A stretch of 55,890 nt of DNA from Gracilaria domingensis (GCA_022539475.1 VCMS01000349.1:1-55890), one strand, 5' to 3'. Counted from the first letter of the stretch, positions 1-12,028 are shown. The notes: a model not told the origin generated them from the sequence alone. Translations and numbers: made by a program.

Positions 1-1397
1 AGGTACTTCCGGATTCCACTTTCAAGATTCTCGAAGACTCCGCTGCAACTGCCTTCTTCATTTCGTTCAGAACGACTAGGTGGAAAGTTATCACTGAAAT
101 CCATGGCACTTTAGACTGAGTCTCATGTAAAGCAACATTGACCATTCTGACAAACTCTTTGTTGAACTTGGGTTTGCAAAGTGATCCTGCATTCGCATCT
201 TCTTCACTCTCAACTTTTTCTTCTTTACGAGGCTCTTTTGAATAGTCGCAACAAGGCCAGAGCATTTTCAGGATATGGATCCTGCTTCTCTTCAATCTTC
301 GTCTCCAATGAAACAACTGGAGAAGCACTGGAAACCTGAGGTCCACGAAGCTGCTCAGGTAAAAGTATCTCATCGACATCTCGCTTCGTGGTGAGATCTG
401 GGTGATGCTCGTCGAAAGATCCAGTAGCAATGGCTGACAAAGCACCTTCTTGTGACTTCTGGTGAGCATCACTGTCCCTTGGAGTCTCTGATACAGATGT
501 CATTTCTTCCGGAGAACAATTGCGGCTGGGGTCCTCCGTCGACGCCGACCACTTTCGACACGTCTCAAGAACATGAAAAACTTTTCCACACCCATCAACT
601 TGAGTGTCATGGGCTGTTTTCGACCCAAAGCTTCTCGAATGACCAGCAGGCAGTTGAATGTGTGAAGAAAGTCTCTCTTCATCTTGGTCAACCACTGCTG
701 GTTGTGACTTCGTAACCAGTATATGAGGCTCTTCAACTTCAGCCACCAGCGAATCAATTTTATCATCAGTCGGCACAGTGTTTGTGGAAGAAACCTGTTC
801 CGACTGCTGCGAAATCTGTGGCGAGGGAAGGCCACTCGGAATGCTGCGTGATTCCCAAGAGTTCTTCCCGACTACGAAAGCTTTCACTAGTCTCTTCAAA
901 GCCTCATAGTCATCGGCACCACGATAGAAAACAAACCCAGCAAGCTCGATATGTTCACCAACAGCATTGCCGAGCAATGCAAACTTAGCTTCACTGTCGA
1001 GACCTGCTTCTTCGAGCAACAATTCCATCTTCTTCAAGGATCCTAACATGTCGGCACTATCGAGTCGCACCGACACTGTTTCGTGCGCAATTTTTTTTGG
1101 CTCTTCAACAACCCCAAAGTGGTCGATGAAGGCAGCCTTAACTTCTTCATAGTCCTCTGCTTCATCAGATAGGGAACCATCAATAACATACCAATCGTAG
1201 AAGAAGTCAAACGCTTCTCTCCGTAGGTATCGCAACAATTTGGCAGCCCGATCAACATTCTTGACCTCAGGTGCCAACACATTCTCAAAGTGTAGGAAGA
1301 ACTTCTTAACATCACAAGAAGACCCATCGAAATACATGATTCTGGAGGAAGCAGACGAAAGAACAGGCCCTCCTCGAGAGTACCATGTAAACGTCAT
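1..1397 (-). pseudogene. Gag-like ORF of copy 1, frameshifted and truncated by the window
   Basis: The first ~380 codons match the Gag-like protein of the complete copy (7859-10075). The reading frame then shifts because one C is missing in the run near 259, and ends at 225. Further single-base differences occur near 35, 104 and 169-172. The start codon (ATG at 1395-1397) lies inside the LTR, so translation would read across the LTR/primer-binding-site joint. All changes are one-base indels, so sequencing error near a contig end is as likely as true decay. Confidence 0.75.
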
Positions 1398-3350
1398 TTT
1401 TGTACCGAATGCGCAGAATGACGCGGGTGGTGACAAACCCAAGGAGGAGGTCGAGAGTACCAGCCTAGAAAGGCGAAACAAACCGATAAATGTAGCTCAG
1501 TGGTTTGTAAAAGAAAACAAACTGACAACCAACAGGCCTATGCCTGCAAGATTCAATGACAATGGCAAACAAGCAACAACGAACGATAAACCAAACGACC
1601 CATCTGCACGAACAAAGAAACCAAATAGTACCAGCGTACCAACAGCACTGAACACTTCTAGATGAAAAAACCAACAATCAATACAATAAGTAGAGCTTCA
1701 AAGCGCCTACAACTCGAGGCCTAAGCAATGAGCTCCAACAACTTGACAGACAACTAGATTAGCACCAACACGTACGACCACTCTCTCGGTCACATACGCG
1801 GCGCCAACCCAACTGAAAGACAGAACACAAGCCCAATCTTAGGGCACTGTTACATAAACACTGAAGAGACGGTGATGTTCAGAACGGGAGGAACAACCTG
1901 GTAGATAGTACGGATTTTCCAGATAGACGGAGACCAAGAACAAGTAAAGCAACTCAAGCAAACCAAATACGATGATAGAGAGAAAGGCAAATCAGCAAAG
2001 CAAATGACCAGAATAAACAAACAAGAAAGCAATCATCAACAAACAACTGAAGAGTAGCGAGGGCAAACAACAATAGCCGCAGCAGTGCAATACGGGCCCA
2101 TCGTAGGGCAGCACTGTGCGATACAACGGTGTCGGGGTGGGAGACCAAGCCACCCGAAGAGAACGAAAGGGAACCAAAGGAGGAAAGTTGGTGGCAGAGA
2201 AAGCACTGACTGTGCTGAAGGAAGTTGGGGATGCCAAGGGGAAAAGATGGGCTTCACGAAGAACGGGAGTGTGGGGACGAATAATGTAGGTGGTCTGGAC
2301 TTGATGATCTGGTCTTGATCGTGTGGTCTCACTGAGATGAGATGACGGCGAGAGTGAGAAGATGAGGGTCTATATAGACAGCCACATGCTGCGGCAGCTT
2401 CCAACATTCAATATGACATGTCACCATCGGTCGTGTGATACACGAATATTAGACACGAAGTTCCATTCCAAGTATTCATGGCAGACGAATGTTCTAGTTG
2501 CCGAAACCCTAAGCCAAGAAGTTGTACTCGCCCTTCTTATTGGGTGCGGGATGCATGCCGGAGTCATTGCTGATACTAGTAGCATGTTGCGTCACACATT
2601 ATGCGTTGAGGTGGAAGCAGCCAGGCTCCATGGAGATAGACTAGGTTGAATACATCATCTTGTCATAGCCACGCTGTCTCTCAGCGGCGCTGTCCTGCGC
2701 GCATCGGCGCCGTCTATGATAGAAATTAACGAGAGATCAATTGTGTCGCGTGGAACCACGCGCGAGATTGATGTTGTTGCGGACGTGTCGCGGCAGTGGC
2801 AGCATTCGTAGCACTTCACTAGTAGATCGTGGTGACACAGCATCATATGCGGTGTATAGGTAGCCGCATCACCATGCACTTTGCACACGGTCATAATGAC
2901 AGTCTCTGTCTGATACGAGTGTAGCAGCAAAGCCAGAAAGGGCAAGCTCCAGAACAGCACCAAGCAGCGAAATCATAGCGTAACGGCAGCGGGGCGGGTG
3001 CGCTGTAGTACGGTGTCCAGGGGTGCGGCGATGGGCGGAAAGTGAGCAACGAGTGGCGGCACCAATTGCAACAATCTTCGAGGCGGTGGTTGTGTGTGAG
3101 GCGTGCGGAAAGAGAGATGACACAGTGCTGCGCGGTCGGCGATGAGCGCAGCTGAAGCACCGCGGTCACTGTGCGGCGGCCTGTTCGGGTCGCTTCGAGA
3201 CGACGGAGGGAGCGATGGTGAGCCTCTGCGCTGTCTGGTTGTGCTAAATAAGCAACCAACCCTGCAAACCCTAGTTCCAGCAGTGCACTTTGATGTACGC
3301 CGTTCCGCCTCTTTCGTGTCATTTGTGGTACTGACGAATCCGCCTTTACA
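1386..3350 (-). repeat. 5' LTR of retrotransposon copy 1
   Basis: 1,965-bp LTR with inverted ends TGTAAA/TTTACA. On the minus strand a TATA-like TCTATATAGA lies at about 2370-2379, followed by pyrimidine-rich sequence, a plausible U3/R boundary. The LTR has no convincing long reading frame of its own apart from the start of the gag-like frame at its U5 end. Confidence 0.92.
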
Positions 3351-5021
3351 AATCATATGATGTCGACAGTCTATCGCGCTGTTAGCAGCGGTGCCTTGGA
3401 TTTGCGATAACAAGTCGCGCGACTTGCAGTAAAGTAGGCTTTTCCACACTACAACAAAGCAATTTCGAGACGCTGGCCTTTTTAATCTCAATCTCGCTGC
3501 TTACAGCCCTTCAAATATTTCGGGATCACTATCCAGATTTGTTGTTCAGAGCTCTCTGGCACTTTTCGTGATCAAAAGCTCGACAGCGTTGCCAACTCTG
3601 TAGCCCAAGGTACCGACTGCACGGGAGAAGATTGTGATCTTCGGTTTTTATTTCGTGGACTTGATCACCGAACAGAGTGAACAGATTGGAATGAACCGGT
3701 AACGTCATTCAGTGATAGGATGGAATGAAAATCTTCATTTTCTTTTTGAGAGGCATCGTCAATGTCGCTTCCAACTCAAATGGACGCATTGGTGCTTTCC
3801 ACCGGATGAACAGCATGTGATCATGACTGATTAATGTCGACTTGGAATGTTGCAGATTTGTGTCTGGAGCTCGCGTGGTTTGGGACGCCGGCGTTTCGAT
3901 AATAGCGTATTTTTCTCTAAATAGAAGTTAGCAAGTTTTGGCAAATCATGAGAATATGCTTCTTGACAAGAGTTTGATGCACTTTGTTGTATCAGAAGGA
4001 GAAGTCTCAAGTATTTGGTTGTCGTGTTTTACGAATTGTGCAATATGTCAATTGGCAAAGTAGCTGTTAGTTGTGGATGAACCACGTGTTGTAGAACGAT
4101 CTTCATCTATGTATGTACTGTAATGTTTCTTTTCCTTTTCTTTGACTCTTCCTTGTGACGTGATGCCTGTGGGGCCGTACATGGGTGCCCCATCCAGCGA
4201 TGGGACTGGAGCGAACATGATAGACAGATGTCCTCGACTCTGACAATTTTGTGGTGATTTGCTGCACGGGTTGAGGGCCTCAACTTGACTCAACTTGAGG
4301 CAGCTGCTGAAGAGGTTGGGAGTTACATTTAATTAACAGCGCAGGAGATTGCAGTTATTCCGCATATATTGGGTGTGTGGAATGTGAGGGTGAGCGTTTT
4401 GGCTGACCATAGGGACGTGGACGACATGGGTTGGAAGATACGTACGGGTCTCTTTGGAATAATGGTTGGAAGTTACGTACGGGTTTCTCGCGCATAATGG
4501 CGAGGAATTGCGGCTGTGATGAATGGTGGAGCTTTTCCGATTCCGTGTTGCAGCTTGTTGTATGAAAACTGCAGCTGTGCGCTTTCCAAAAATAAAACTA
4601 AAGAGTCAGGTAGCGCTGGTAAGTGTCTTGAACGCAAAGCGTGTGCTGTGAGTGATACTGACTTTTTGACTTGCAAATGTACAACAAAAAGATAAAATAA
4701 CTAGTGACAGCGTCAAAAGGTTGTACAAAAATATGTGAGGCGTGTTGTTGGCGGGTGCTGATTGCTCAGTTGAAGTTTCGGTAATATGCAGCTCGACGCG
4801 TTGACATATGAGTATTAACTGAAGGCCTCAGTGTCTCGAGTTTAGAACTCGGCACGTGCACAGCAGACTGCGACGAGCGCGTTTTCGGGAACGAGTTGGG
4901 TGGAGTGGACACGACGCGAGAGCGGAAGAGGTCAAGCGGCGACTCGAGAAAGCGTTGATGGATTACGTATGACTGACCGGATTCAAAAGTATGAACGCAG
5001 CACGAAGCTGTACCGATGGTA

Positions 5022-5725
5022 ACCTTCTCACCGGCGCAATTTGGAACGGATAGTGCACGGTATAATGAAAGATAATTTTTTGAGTAAAATGGCGCGTGCT
5101 TCAGATGCCAGAAAAGCATGACCGGCTCAATTTGATACGTTTGGGGCACTAACAACACTAAATGTACCTTCAGAGTAGTGACTAGTCTAATGTTCTTTTT
5201 ACTGCTATCTCAAGCAAAAAGTTGTCTATTAGTCATTGCCAGGCTCAGAAAATGCTTTTCTAGGTAATAAGGTTTACTATTGTAGAAATTGGGACGAGAT
5301 AAAAACAAAGCACCAATACTAACTCTTTTGTTTCTTACAAATCTATTACACTTGATTCATGAGCTTTAGTTGTAGTTTTACGTTGTTCAACACAAGAACA
5401 TGACATGAGCAATCGAAAAGTTAGTATACTCTTCAGTATTATCAAACTTCACCGGCAAACGTTTTCTGATCAGAATTGTTCACATACCTCTTCACGGTAG
5501 GTATCAAATATCCAATTTTTGGTATGCCAAATCTAGTGTTCTACCAGGGCCCCAAAGTAGGTACAAACCTTTAGATTTTGGAACCATTTATGTACACGTG
5601 TCCTAGACTTCCAACTTTTTCGTTGAACTGTTACATCTACGCACTGTGAAGAACATTTTTAGAGCTCTAAACGTATCAAATTGCGCCACTTATCAAATTA
5701 CGCCTTGGAGGAGGGCTACCCCTGG
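5022..5725. mobile_element. Unclassified ~704-bp insertion in unit 1
   Basis: Unit 2 reads straight through from GATGGTA to CGTGTAGTG (16181-16195). Unit 1 has about 704 extra bases here, flanked by GGTA on both sides (5018-5021 and 5726-5729), consistent with a 3-4 bp target duplication. Inside, inverted motifs of the form GGCNCAATTTGATACGTTT occur near 5120 and 5660-5685, and related GGCGYAATTTG motifs lie near both ends. No transposase ORF is present, so it would be non-autonomous. Confidence 0.55.
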
Positions 5726-5767
5726 GGTACGTGTAGTGTAGCAGAGGAGCTGCGCAACTGCATCTGC

Positions 5768-5772
5768 ATAAG
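5768..5772. repeat. Target-site duplication ATAAG, left arm
   Basis: ATAAG abuts the LTR end at 5773 and recurs at 12029-12033 just after the other LTR. This is a 5-bp duplication as made by LTR retrotransposon integrases. Confidence 0.92.
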
Positions 5773-7737
5773 TGTAAACGTCATTTTTGTACCGAATGCG
5801 CAGAATGACGCGGGTGGTGACAAACCCAAGGAGGAGGTCGAGAGTACCAGCCTAGAAAGGCGAAACAAACCGATAAATGTAGCTCAGTGGTTTGTAAAAG
5901 AAAACAAACTGACAACCAACAGGCCTATGCCTGCAAGATTCAATGACAATGGCAAACAAGCAACAACGAACGATAAACCAAACGACCCATCTGCACGAAC
6001 AAAGAAACCAAATAGTACCAGCGTACCAACAGCACTGAACACTTCTAGATGAAAAAACCAACAATCAATACAATAAGTAGAGCTTCAAAGCGCCTACAAC
6101 TCGAGGCCTAAGCAATGAGCTCCAACAACTTGACAGACAACTAGATTAGCACCAACACGTACGACCACTCTCTCGGTCACATACGCGGCGCCAACCCAAC
6201 TGAAAGACAGAACACAAGCCCAATCTTAGGGCACTGTTACATAAACACTGAAGAGACGGTGATGTTCAGAACGGGAGGAACAACCTGGTAGATAGTACGG
6301 ATTTTCCAGATAGACGGAGACCAAGAACAAGTAAAGCAACTCAAGCAAACCAAATACGATGATAGAGAGAAAGGCAAATCAGCAAAGCAAATGACCAGAA
6401 TAAACAAACAAGAAAGCAATCATCAACAAACAACTGAAGAGTAGCGAGGGCAAACAACAATAGCCGCAGCAGTGCAATACGGGCCCATCGTAGGGCAGCA
6501 CTGTGCGATACAACGGTGTCGGGGTGGGAGACCAAGCCACCCGAAGAGAACGAAAGGGAACCAAAGGAGGAAAGTTGGTGGCAGAGAAAGCACTGACTGT
6601 GCTGAAGGAAGTTGGGGATGCCAAGGGGAAAAGATGGGCTTCACGAAAAACGGGAGTGTGGGGACGAATAATGTAGGTGGTCTGGACTTGATGATCTGGT
6701 CTTGATCGTGTGGTCTCACTGAGATGAGATGACGGCGAGAGTGAGAAGATGAGGGTCTATATAGACAGCCACATGCTGCGGCAGCTTCCAACATTCAATA
6801 TGACATGTCACCATCGGTCGTGTGATACACGAATATTAGACACGAAGTTCCATTCCAAGTATTCATGGCAGACGAATGTTCTAGTTGCCGAAACCCTAAG
6901 CCAAGAAGTTGTACTCGCCCTTCTTATTGGGTGCGGGATGCATGCCGGAGTCATTGCTGATACTAGTAGCATGTTGCGTCACACATTATGCGTTGAGGTG
7001 GAAGCAGCCAGGCTCCATGGAGATAGACTAGGTTGAATACATCATCTTGTCATAGCCACGCTGTCTCTCAGCGGCGCTGTCCTGCGCGCATCGGCGCCGT
7101 CTATGATAGAAATTAACGAGAGATCAATTGTGTCGCGTGGAACCACGCGCGAGATTGATGTTGTTGCGGACGTGTCGCGGCAGTGGCAGCATTCGTAGCA
7201 CTTCACTAGTAGATCGTGGTGACACAGCATCATATGCGGTGTATAGGTAGCCGCATCACCATGCACTTTGCACACGGTCATAATGACAGTCTCTGTCTGA
7301 TACGAGTGTAGCAGCAAAGCCAGAAAGGGCAAGCTCCAGAACAGCACCAAGCAGCGAAATCATAGCGTAACGGCAGCGGGGCGGGTGCGCTGTAGTACGG
7401 TGTCCAGGGGTGCGGCGATGGGCGGAAAGTGAGCAACGAGTGGCGGCACCAATTGCAACAATCTTCGAGGCGGTGGTTGTGTGTGAGGCGTGCGGAAAGA
7501 GAGATGACACAGTGCTGCGCGGTCGGCGATGAGCGCAGCTGAAGCACCGCGGTCACTGTGCGGCGGCCTGTTCGGGTCGCTTCGAGACGACGGAGGGAGC
7601 GATGGTGAGCCTCTGCGCTGTCTGGTTGTGCTAAATAAGCAACCAACCCTGCAAACCCTAGTTCCAGCAGTGCACTTTGATGTACGCCGTTCCGCCTCTT
7701 TCGTGTCATTTGTGGTACTGACGAATCCGCCTTTACA
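5773..7737 (-). repeat. 3' LTR of the Gag-only retrotransposon
   Basis: 1,965 bp, beginning TGTAAAGG and ending GTTTACA on the minus strand. Apart from the extreme U5 end it appears identical to the 5' LTR. A TATA-like TCTATATAGA lies near 6758. Confidence 0.95.
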
Positions 7738-7752
7738 CACCCCCCAACTCAG
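7738..7752 (-). other. Polypurine tract
   Basis: On the minus strand the bases just before the 3' LTR read GAGTTGGGGGGTGTG, a G-rich purine run at the position where plus-strand synthesis primes in LTR retrotransposons. Confidence 0.8.
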
Positions 7753-7858
7753 CGGTCGCTACGCCTGGGCGACCAAGACGTGGCATAAGCATGATCAATG
7801 TTCAACATGTGATTGGCAGAGTGAATTTTCGAGTAACGTCTCAACTGAATGGTTTGAA

Positions 7859-10075
7859 TCAAAGCGAACTCATTTGTAGACAGCAGTAGTGTCCAAGCAG
7901 ATAAGAAGAAGCAAGCATAAACCGATAGAATGATGAAGAGCAGTGAATAAACGAATGAAGTAGCTGAATCCATTGAGCGATAATGATCAACCATACGAGC
8001 TTCTGGTTTGCGGTAAGGAACGGATTAACTGAGCATACAGAAGATTTCTTCCGGTGAGGGAAGAGACGAAGGTTCACTCGAACCGGAAATTGCAACCGGC
8101 GACGAAGAATGTGCGAAGTGCGTTCCGATAGCTTCTTTTGACGATCGTCCCTGACAGACACATGACGATTAACAACCAACTTGAATGACTTGGTGCACAA
8201 CGCTCGTACCGGCTTTTTCTCGTAGACTTTTCCACGCTCTGGTGGGCAACTGAGATATTCATAACAAGCAGAAACGTGACTTGATATCCTGTACTTCTTC
8301 TTGATAAAATCATCGCATATGCTGAAGAGAGTGAAAGACCAGGCAACCATACACTTGGTGAGTAGTGCACTAAGTAACCACTTCTGCATAGCTGTGGAAA
8401 ACTGAAACGGCTTTTGGATACGACTCTCATGTCTAACACGGCACGGAAGATAGTAGAAATGGTGAATCCTCCCTCCATTTTTCTCCCATGCTGTAGGATT
8501 CAAGAGAGGGTACTTGATGTGCGCGGCCAGACGTACGGCCTTTAGACCACAGTCGGAGCAAGAAGAAAGCTCGGATCCTGATTCATGCTGCAAAGAAGAA
8601 TGATCATTGTCTTCATGCTTCGCCGAAAGAACTTCTGACTGAATTTCTAGATTCCCGATCTCTGTGAGAGCTGCCAGAGTACTTCCGGATTCACTTTCAA
8701 GATTCTCGAAGACTCCGCTGCAACTGCCTTCTTCATTTCGTTCAGAACGACTAGGTGGAAAGTTATCACTGAAAATCCATGGCACTTTAGACTGAGTCTC
8801 ATGTAAAGCAACATTGACCATTCTGACAAACTCTTTGTTGAACTTGGGTTTGGCAAAGTGATCCTGCATTCGCATCTTCTTCACTCTCAACTTTTTCTTC
8901 TTTACGAGGCTCTTTTGAATAGTCGCAACAAGGCCCAGAGCATTTTCAGGATATGGATCCTGCTTCTCTTCAATCTTCGTCTCCAATGAAACAACTGGAG
9001 AAGCACTGGAAACCTGAGGTCCACGAAGCTGCTCAGGTAAAAGTATCTCATCGACATCTCGCTTCGTGGTGAGATCTGGGTGATGCTCGTCGAAAGATCC
9101 AGTAGCAATGGCTGACAAAGCACCTTCTTGTGACTTCTGGTGAGCATCACTGTCCCTTGGAGTCTCTGATACAGATGTCATTTCTTCCGGAGAACAATTG
9201 CGGCTGGGGTCCTCCGTCGACGCCGACCACTTTCGACACGTCTCAAGAACATGAAAAACTTTTCCACACCCATCAACTTGAGTGTCATGGGCTGTTTTCG
9301 ACCCAAAGCTTCTCGAATGACCAGCAGGCAGTTGAATGTGTGAAGAAAGTCTCTCTTCATCTTGGTCAACCACTGCTGGTTGTGACTTCGTAACCAGTAT
9401 ATGAGGCTCTTCAACTTCAGCCACCAGCGAATCAATTTTATCATCAGTCGGCACAGTGTTTGTGGAAGAAACCTGTTCCGACTGCTGCGAAATCTGTGGC
9501 GAGGGAAGGCCACTCGGAATGCTGCGTGATTCCCAAGAGTTCTTCCCGACTACGAAAGCTTTCACTAGTCTCTTCAAAGCCTCATAGTCATCGGCACCAC
9601 GATAGAAAACAAACCCAGCAAGCTCGATATGTTCACCAACAGCATTGCCGAGCAATGCAAACTTAGCTTCACTGTCGAGACCTGCTTCTTCGAGCAACAA
9701 TTCCATCTTCTTCAAGGATCCTAACATGTCGGCACTATCGAGTCGCACCGACACTGTTTCGTGCGCAATTTTTTTTGGCTCTTCAACAACCCCAAAGTGG
9801 TCGATGAAGGCAGCCTTAACTTCTTCATAGTCCTCTGCTTCATCAGATAGGGAACCATCAATAACATACCAATCGTAGAAGAAGTCAAACGCTTCTCTCC
9901 GTAGGTATCGCAACAATTTGGCAGCCCGATCAACATTCTTGACCTCAGGTGCCAACACATTCTCAAAGTGTAGGAAGAACTTCTTAACATCACAAGAAGA
10001 CCCATCGAAATACATGATTCTGGAGGAAGCAGACGAAAGAACAGGCCCTCCTCGAGAGTACCATGTGGACGCCAT
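7859..10075 (-). CDS. gag: Gag-like protein of non-autonomous LTR retrotransposon
   Basis: Predicted protein of 738 residues from the ATG at 10075, which lies inside the LTR; the same frame is open further upstream to 10159. Residues ~25-185 have the make-up of a retrotransposon capsid: helical, acidic, with an F-G-[VI]-type segment, and an N-terminal YFDGSSCDVKKFF that resembles the start of Gag capsid domains. The middle is Ser/Glu-rich and likely disordered. The last third is basic and Cys/His-containing, with CSDCG and several later cysteines, and could bind nucleic acid. No aspartic protease, RT, RNase H or integrase motifs are present. Assignment to Gag rests on position between LTRs and general character, not on a recognised family match. 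Confidence 0.72.
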   Translation of the reverse strand: MASTWYSRGGPVLSSASSRIMYFDGSSCDVKKFFLHFENVLAPEVKNVDRAAKLLRYLRREAFDFFYDWYVIDGSLSDEAEDYEEVKAAFIDHFGVVEEPKKIAHETVSVRLDSADMLGSLKKMELLLEEAGLDSEAKFALLGNAVGEHIELAGFVFYRGADDYEALKRLVKAFVVGKNSWESRSIPSGLPSPQISQQSEQVSSTNTVPTDDKIDSLVAEVEEPHILVTKSQPAVVDQDEERLSSHIQLPAGHSRSFGSKTAHDTQVDGCGKVFHVLETCRKWSASTEDPSRNCSPEEMTSVSETPRDSDAHQKSQEGALSAIATGSFDEHHPDLTTKRDVDEILLPEQLRGPQVSSASPVVSLETKIEEKQDPYPENALGLVATIQKSLVKKKKLRVKKMRMQDHFAKPKFNKEFVRMVNVALHETQSKVPWIFSDNFPPSRSERNEEGSCSGVFENLESESGSTLAALTEIGNLEIQSEVLSAKHEDNDHSSLQHESGSELSSCSDCGLKAVRLAAHIKYPLLNPTAWEKNGGRIHHFYYLPCRVRHESRIQKPFQFSTAMQKWLLSALLTKCMVAWSFTLFSICDDFIKKKYRISSHVSACYEYLSCPPERGKVYEKKPVRALCTKSFKLVVNRHVSVRDDRQKKLSERTSHILRRRLQFPVRVNLRLFPHRKKSSVCSVNPFLTANQKLVWLIIIAQWIQLLHSFIHCSSSFYRFMLASSYLLGHYCCLQMSSL
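10046..10063 (-). other. Primer-binding site
   Basis: The minus strand starts TGGTACTCTCGAGG immediately after the 5' LTR. TGG pairs with the CCA tail of a tRNA primer. I could not identify which tRNA. The same sequence follows the LTR of copy 1 at 1368-1385. Confidence 0.75.
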
Positions 10076-12028
10076 TTTTGTACCGAATGCGCAGAATGAC
10101 GCGGGTGGTGACAAACCCAAGGAGGAGGTCGAGAGTACCAGCCTAGAAAGGCGAAACAAACCGATAAATGTAGCTCAGTGGTTTGTAAAAGAAAACAAAC
10201 TGACAACCAACAGGCCTATGCCTGCAAGATTCAATGACAATGGCAAACAAGCAACAACGAACGATAAACCAAACGACCCATCTGCACGAACAAAGAAACC
10301 AAATAGTACCAGCGTACCAACAGCACTGAACACTTCTAGATGAAAAAACCAACAATCAATACAATAAGTAGAGCTTCAAAGCGCCTACAACTCGAGGCCT
10401 AAGCAATGAGCTCCAACAACTTGACAGACAACTAGATTAGCACCAACACGTACGACCACTCTCTCGGTCACATACGCGGCGCCAACCCAACTGAAAGACA
10501 GAACACAAGCCCAATCTTAGGGCACTGTTACATAAACACTGAAGAGACGGTGATGTTCAGAACGGGAGGAACAACCTGGTAGATAGTACGGATTTTCCAG
10601 ATAGACGGAGACCAAGAACAAGTAAAGCAACTCAAGCAAACCAAATACGATGATAGAGAGAAAGGCAAATCAGCAAAGCAAATGACCAGAATAAACAAAC
10701 AAGAAAGCAATCATCAACAAACAACTGAAGAGTAGCGAGGGCAAACAACAATAGCCGCAGCAGTGCAATACGGGCCCATCGTAGGGCAGCACTGTGCGAT
10801 ACAACGGTGTCGGGGTGGGAGACCAAGCCACCCGAAGAGAACGAAAGGGAACCAAAGGAGGAAAGTTGGTGGCAGAGAAAGCACTGACTGTGCTGAAGGA
10901 AGTTGGGGATGCCAAGGGGAAAAGATGGGCTTCACGAAAAACGGGAGTGTGGGGACGAATAATGTAGGTGGTCTGGACTTGATGATCTGGTCTTGATCGT
11001 GTGGTCTCACTGAGATGAGATGACGGCGAGAGTGAGAAGATGAGGGTCTATATAGACAGCCACATGCTGCGGCAGCTTCCAACATTCAATATGACATGTC
11101 ACCATCGGTCGTGTGATACACGAATATTAGACACGAAGTTCCATTCCAAGTATTCATGGCAGACGAATGTTCTAGTTGCCGAAACCCTAAGCCAAGAAGT
11201 TGTACTCGCCCTTCTTATTGGGTGCGGGATGCATGCCGGAGTCATTGCTGATACTAGTAGCATGTTGCGTCACACATTATGCGTTGAGGTGGAAGCAGCC
11301 AGGCTCCATGGAGATAGACTAGGTTGAATACATCATCTTGTCATAGCCACGCTGTCTCTCAGCGGCGCTGTCCTGCGCGCATCGGCGCCGTCTATGATAG
11401 AAATTAACGAGAGATCAATTGTGTCGCGTGGAACCACGCGCGAGATTGATGTTGTTGCGGACGTGTCGCGGCAGTGGCAGCATTCGTAGCACTTCACTAG
11501 TAGATCGTGGTGACACAGCATCATATGCGGTGTATAGGTAGCCGCATCACCATGCACTTTGCACACGGTCATAATGACAGTCTCTGTCTGATACGAGTGT
11601 AGCAGCAAAGCCAGAAAGGGCAAGCTCCAGAACAGCACCAAGCAGCGAAATCATAGCGTAACGGCAGCGGGGCGGGTGCGCTGTAGTACGGTGTCCAGGG
11701 GTGCGGCGATGGGCGGAAAGTGAGCAACGAGTGGCGGCACCAATTGCAACAATCTTCGAGGCGGTGGTTGTGTGTGAGGCGTGCGGAAAGAGAGATGACA
11801 CAGTGCTGCGCGGTCGGCGATGAGCGCAGCTGAAGCACCGCGGTCACTGTGCGGCGGCCTGTTCGGGTCGCTTCGAGACGACGGAGGGAGCGATGGTGAG
11901 CCTCTGCGCTGTCTGGTTGTGCTAAATAAGCAACCAACCCTGCAAACCCTAGTTCCAGCAGTGCACTTTGATGTACGCCGTTCCGCCTCTTTCGTGTCAT
12001 TTGTGGTACTGACGAATCCGCCTTTACA
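10064..12028 (-). repeat. 5' LTR of the Gag-only retrotransposon
   Basis: 1,965 bp, same length as the other two LTRs. It differs from them at its U5 end: + strand TGTGGACGCC instead of TGTAAACGTC, three transitions within eight bases. TATA-like TCTATATAGA near 11049 on the minus strand. Confidence 0.95.

Larger units (their letters stand above)
1..3350 (-). mobile_element. Partial copy of Gag-only LTR retrotransposon (copy 1)
   Basis: Read on the minus strand this is a 5' LTR (3350 to 1386, 1,965 bp, TG...CA ends) followed by 1,385 bp of internal sequence that runs off the window. It matches the complete copy at 5773-12028 at a constant offset of 8,678 bp. By eye its LTR differs from the other LTRs by about one base (near 2263). 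The right flank AATCA (3351-3355) would be one arm of the target duplication; the other arm is outside. The internal part has several one-base differences in short runs relative to the full copy. Confidence 0.93.
3351..5772. repeat. Duplicated non-coding unit 1, left arm
   Basis: Non-coding segment homologous to about 14560-16240 (unit 2) and, more weakly, to 19355-22340 (unit 3). Landmarks shared with unit 2 are the block after AATCATAT at 3351/14562, the block at 4850-5021/16020-16186 (nearly identical) and the block at 5729-5772/16187-16230. No convincing coding region is visible. The unit is interrupted on the left by retrotransposon copy 1, internally by the 5022-5725 insertion and on the right by the complete retrotransposon. 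Confidence 0.85.
5773..12028 (-). mobile_element. Complete Gag-only LTR retrotransposon (6,256 bp)
   Basis: Minus-strand element with two 1,965-bp LTRs (10064-12028 as 5', 5773-7737 as 3'), a 2,326-bp internal region, and ATAAG duplications on both sides. A primer-binding-site-like TGGTACTCTCGAGG directly follows the 5' LTR and a G-run polypurine tract precedes the 3' LTR. The internal region codes for a Gag-like protein only; protease, RT and integrase are absent. It is therefore a non-autonomous family that must borrow pol functions. The LTRs are nearly identical, so the insertion is recent. Unit 2 of the surrounding duplication preserves the empty site near 16225-16233. Confidence 0.95.

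Noticed and set aside
1465..3123. Several 60-140 codon frames repeated three times in the LTRs
   Set aside because: They repeat because the LTR repeats, overlap each other in all frames and have no recognisable domain.
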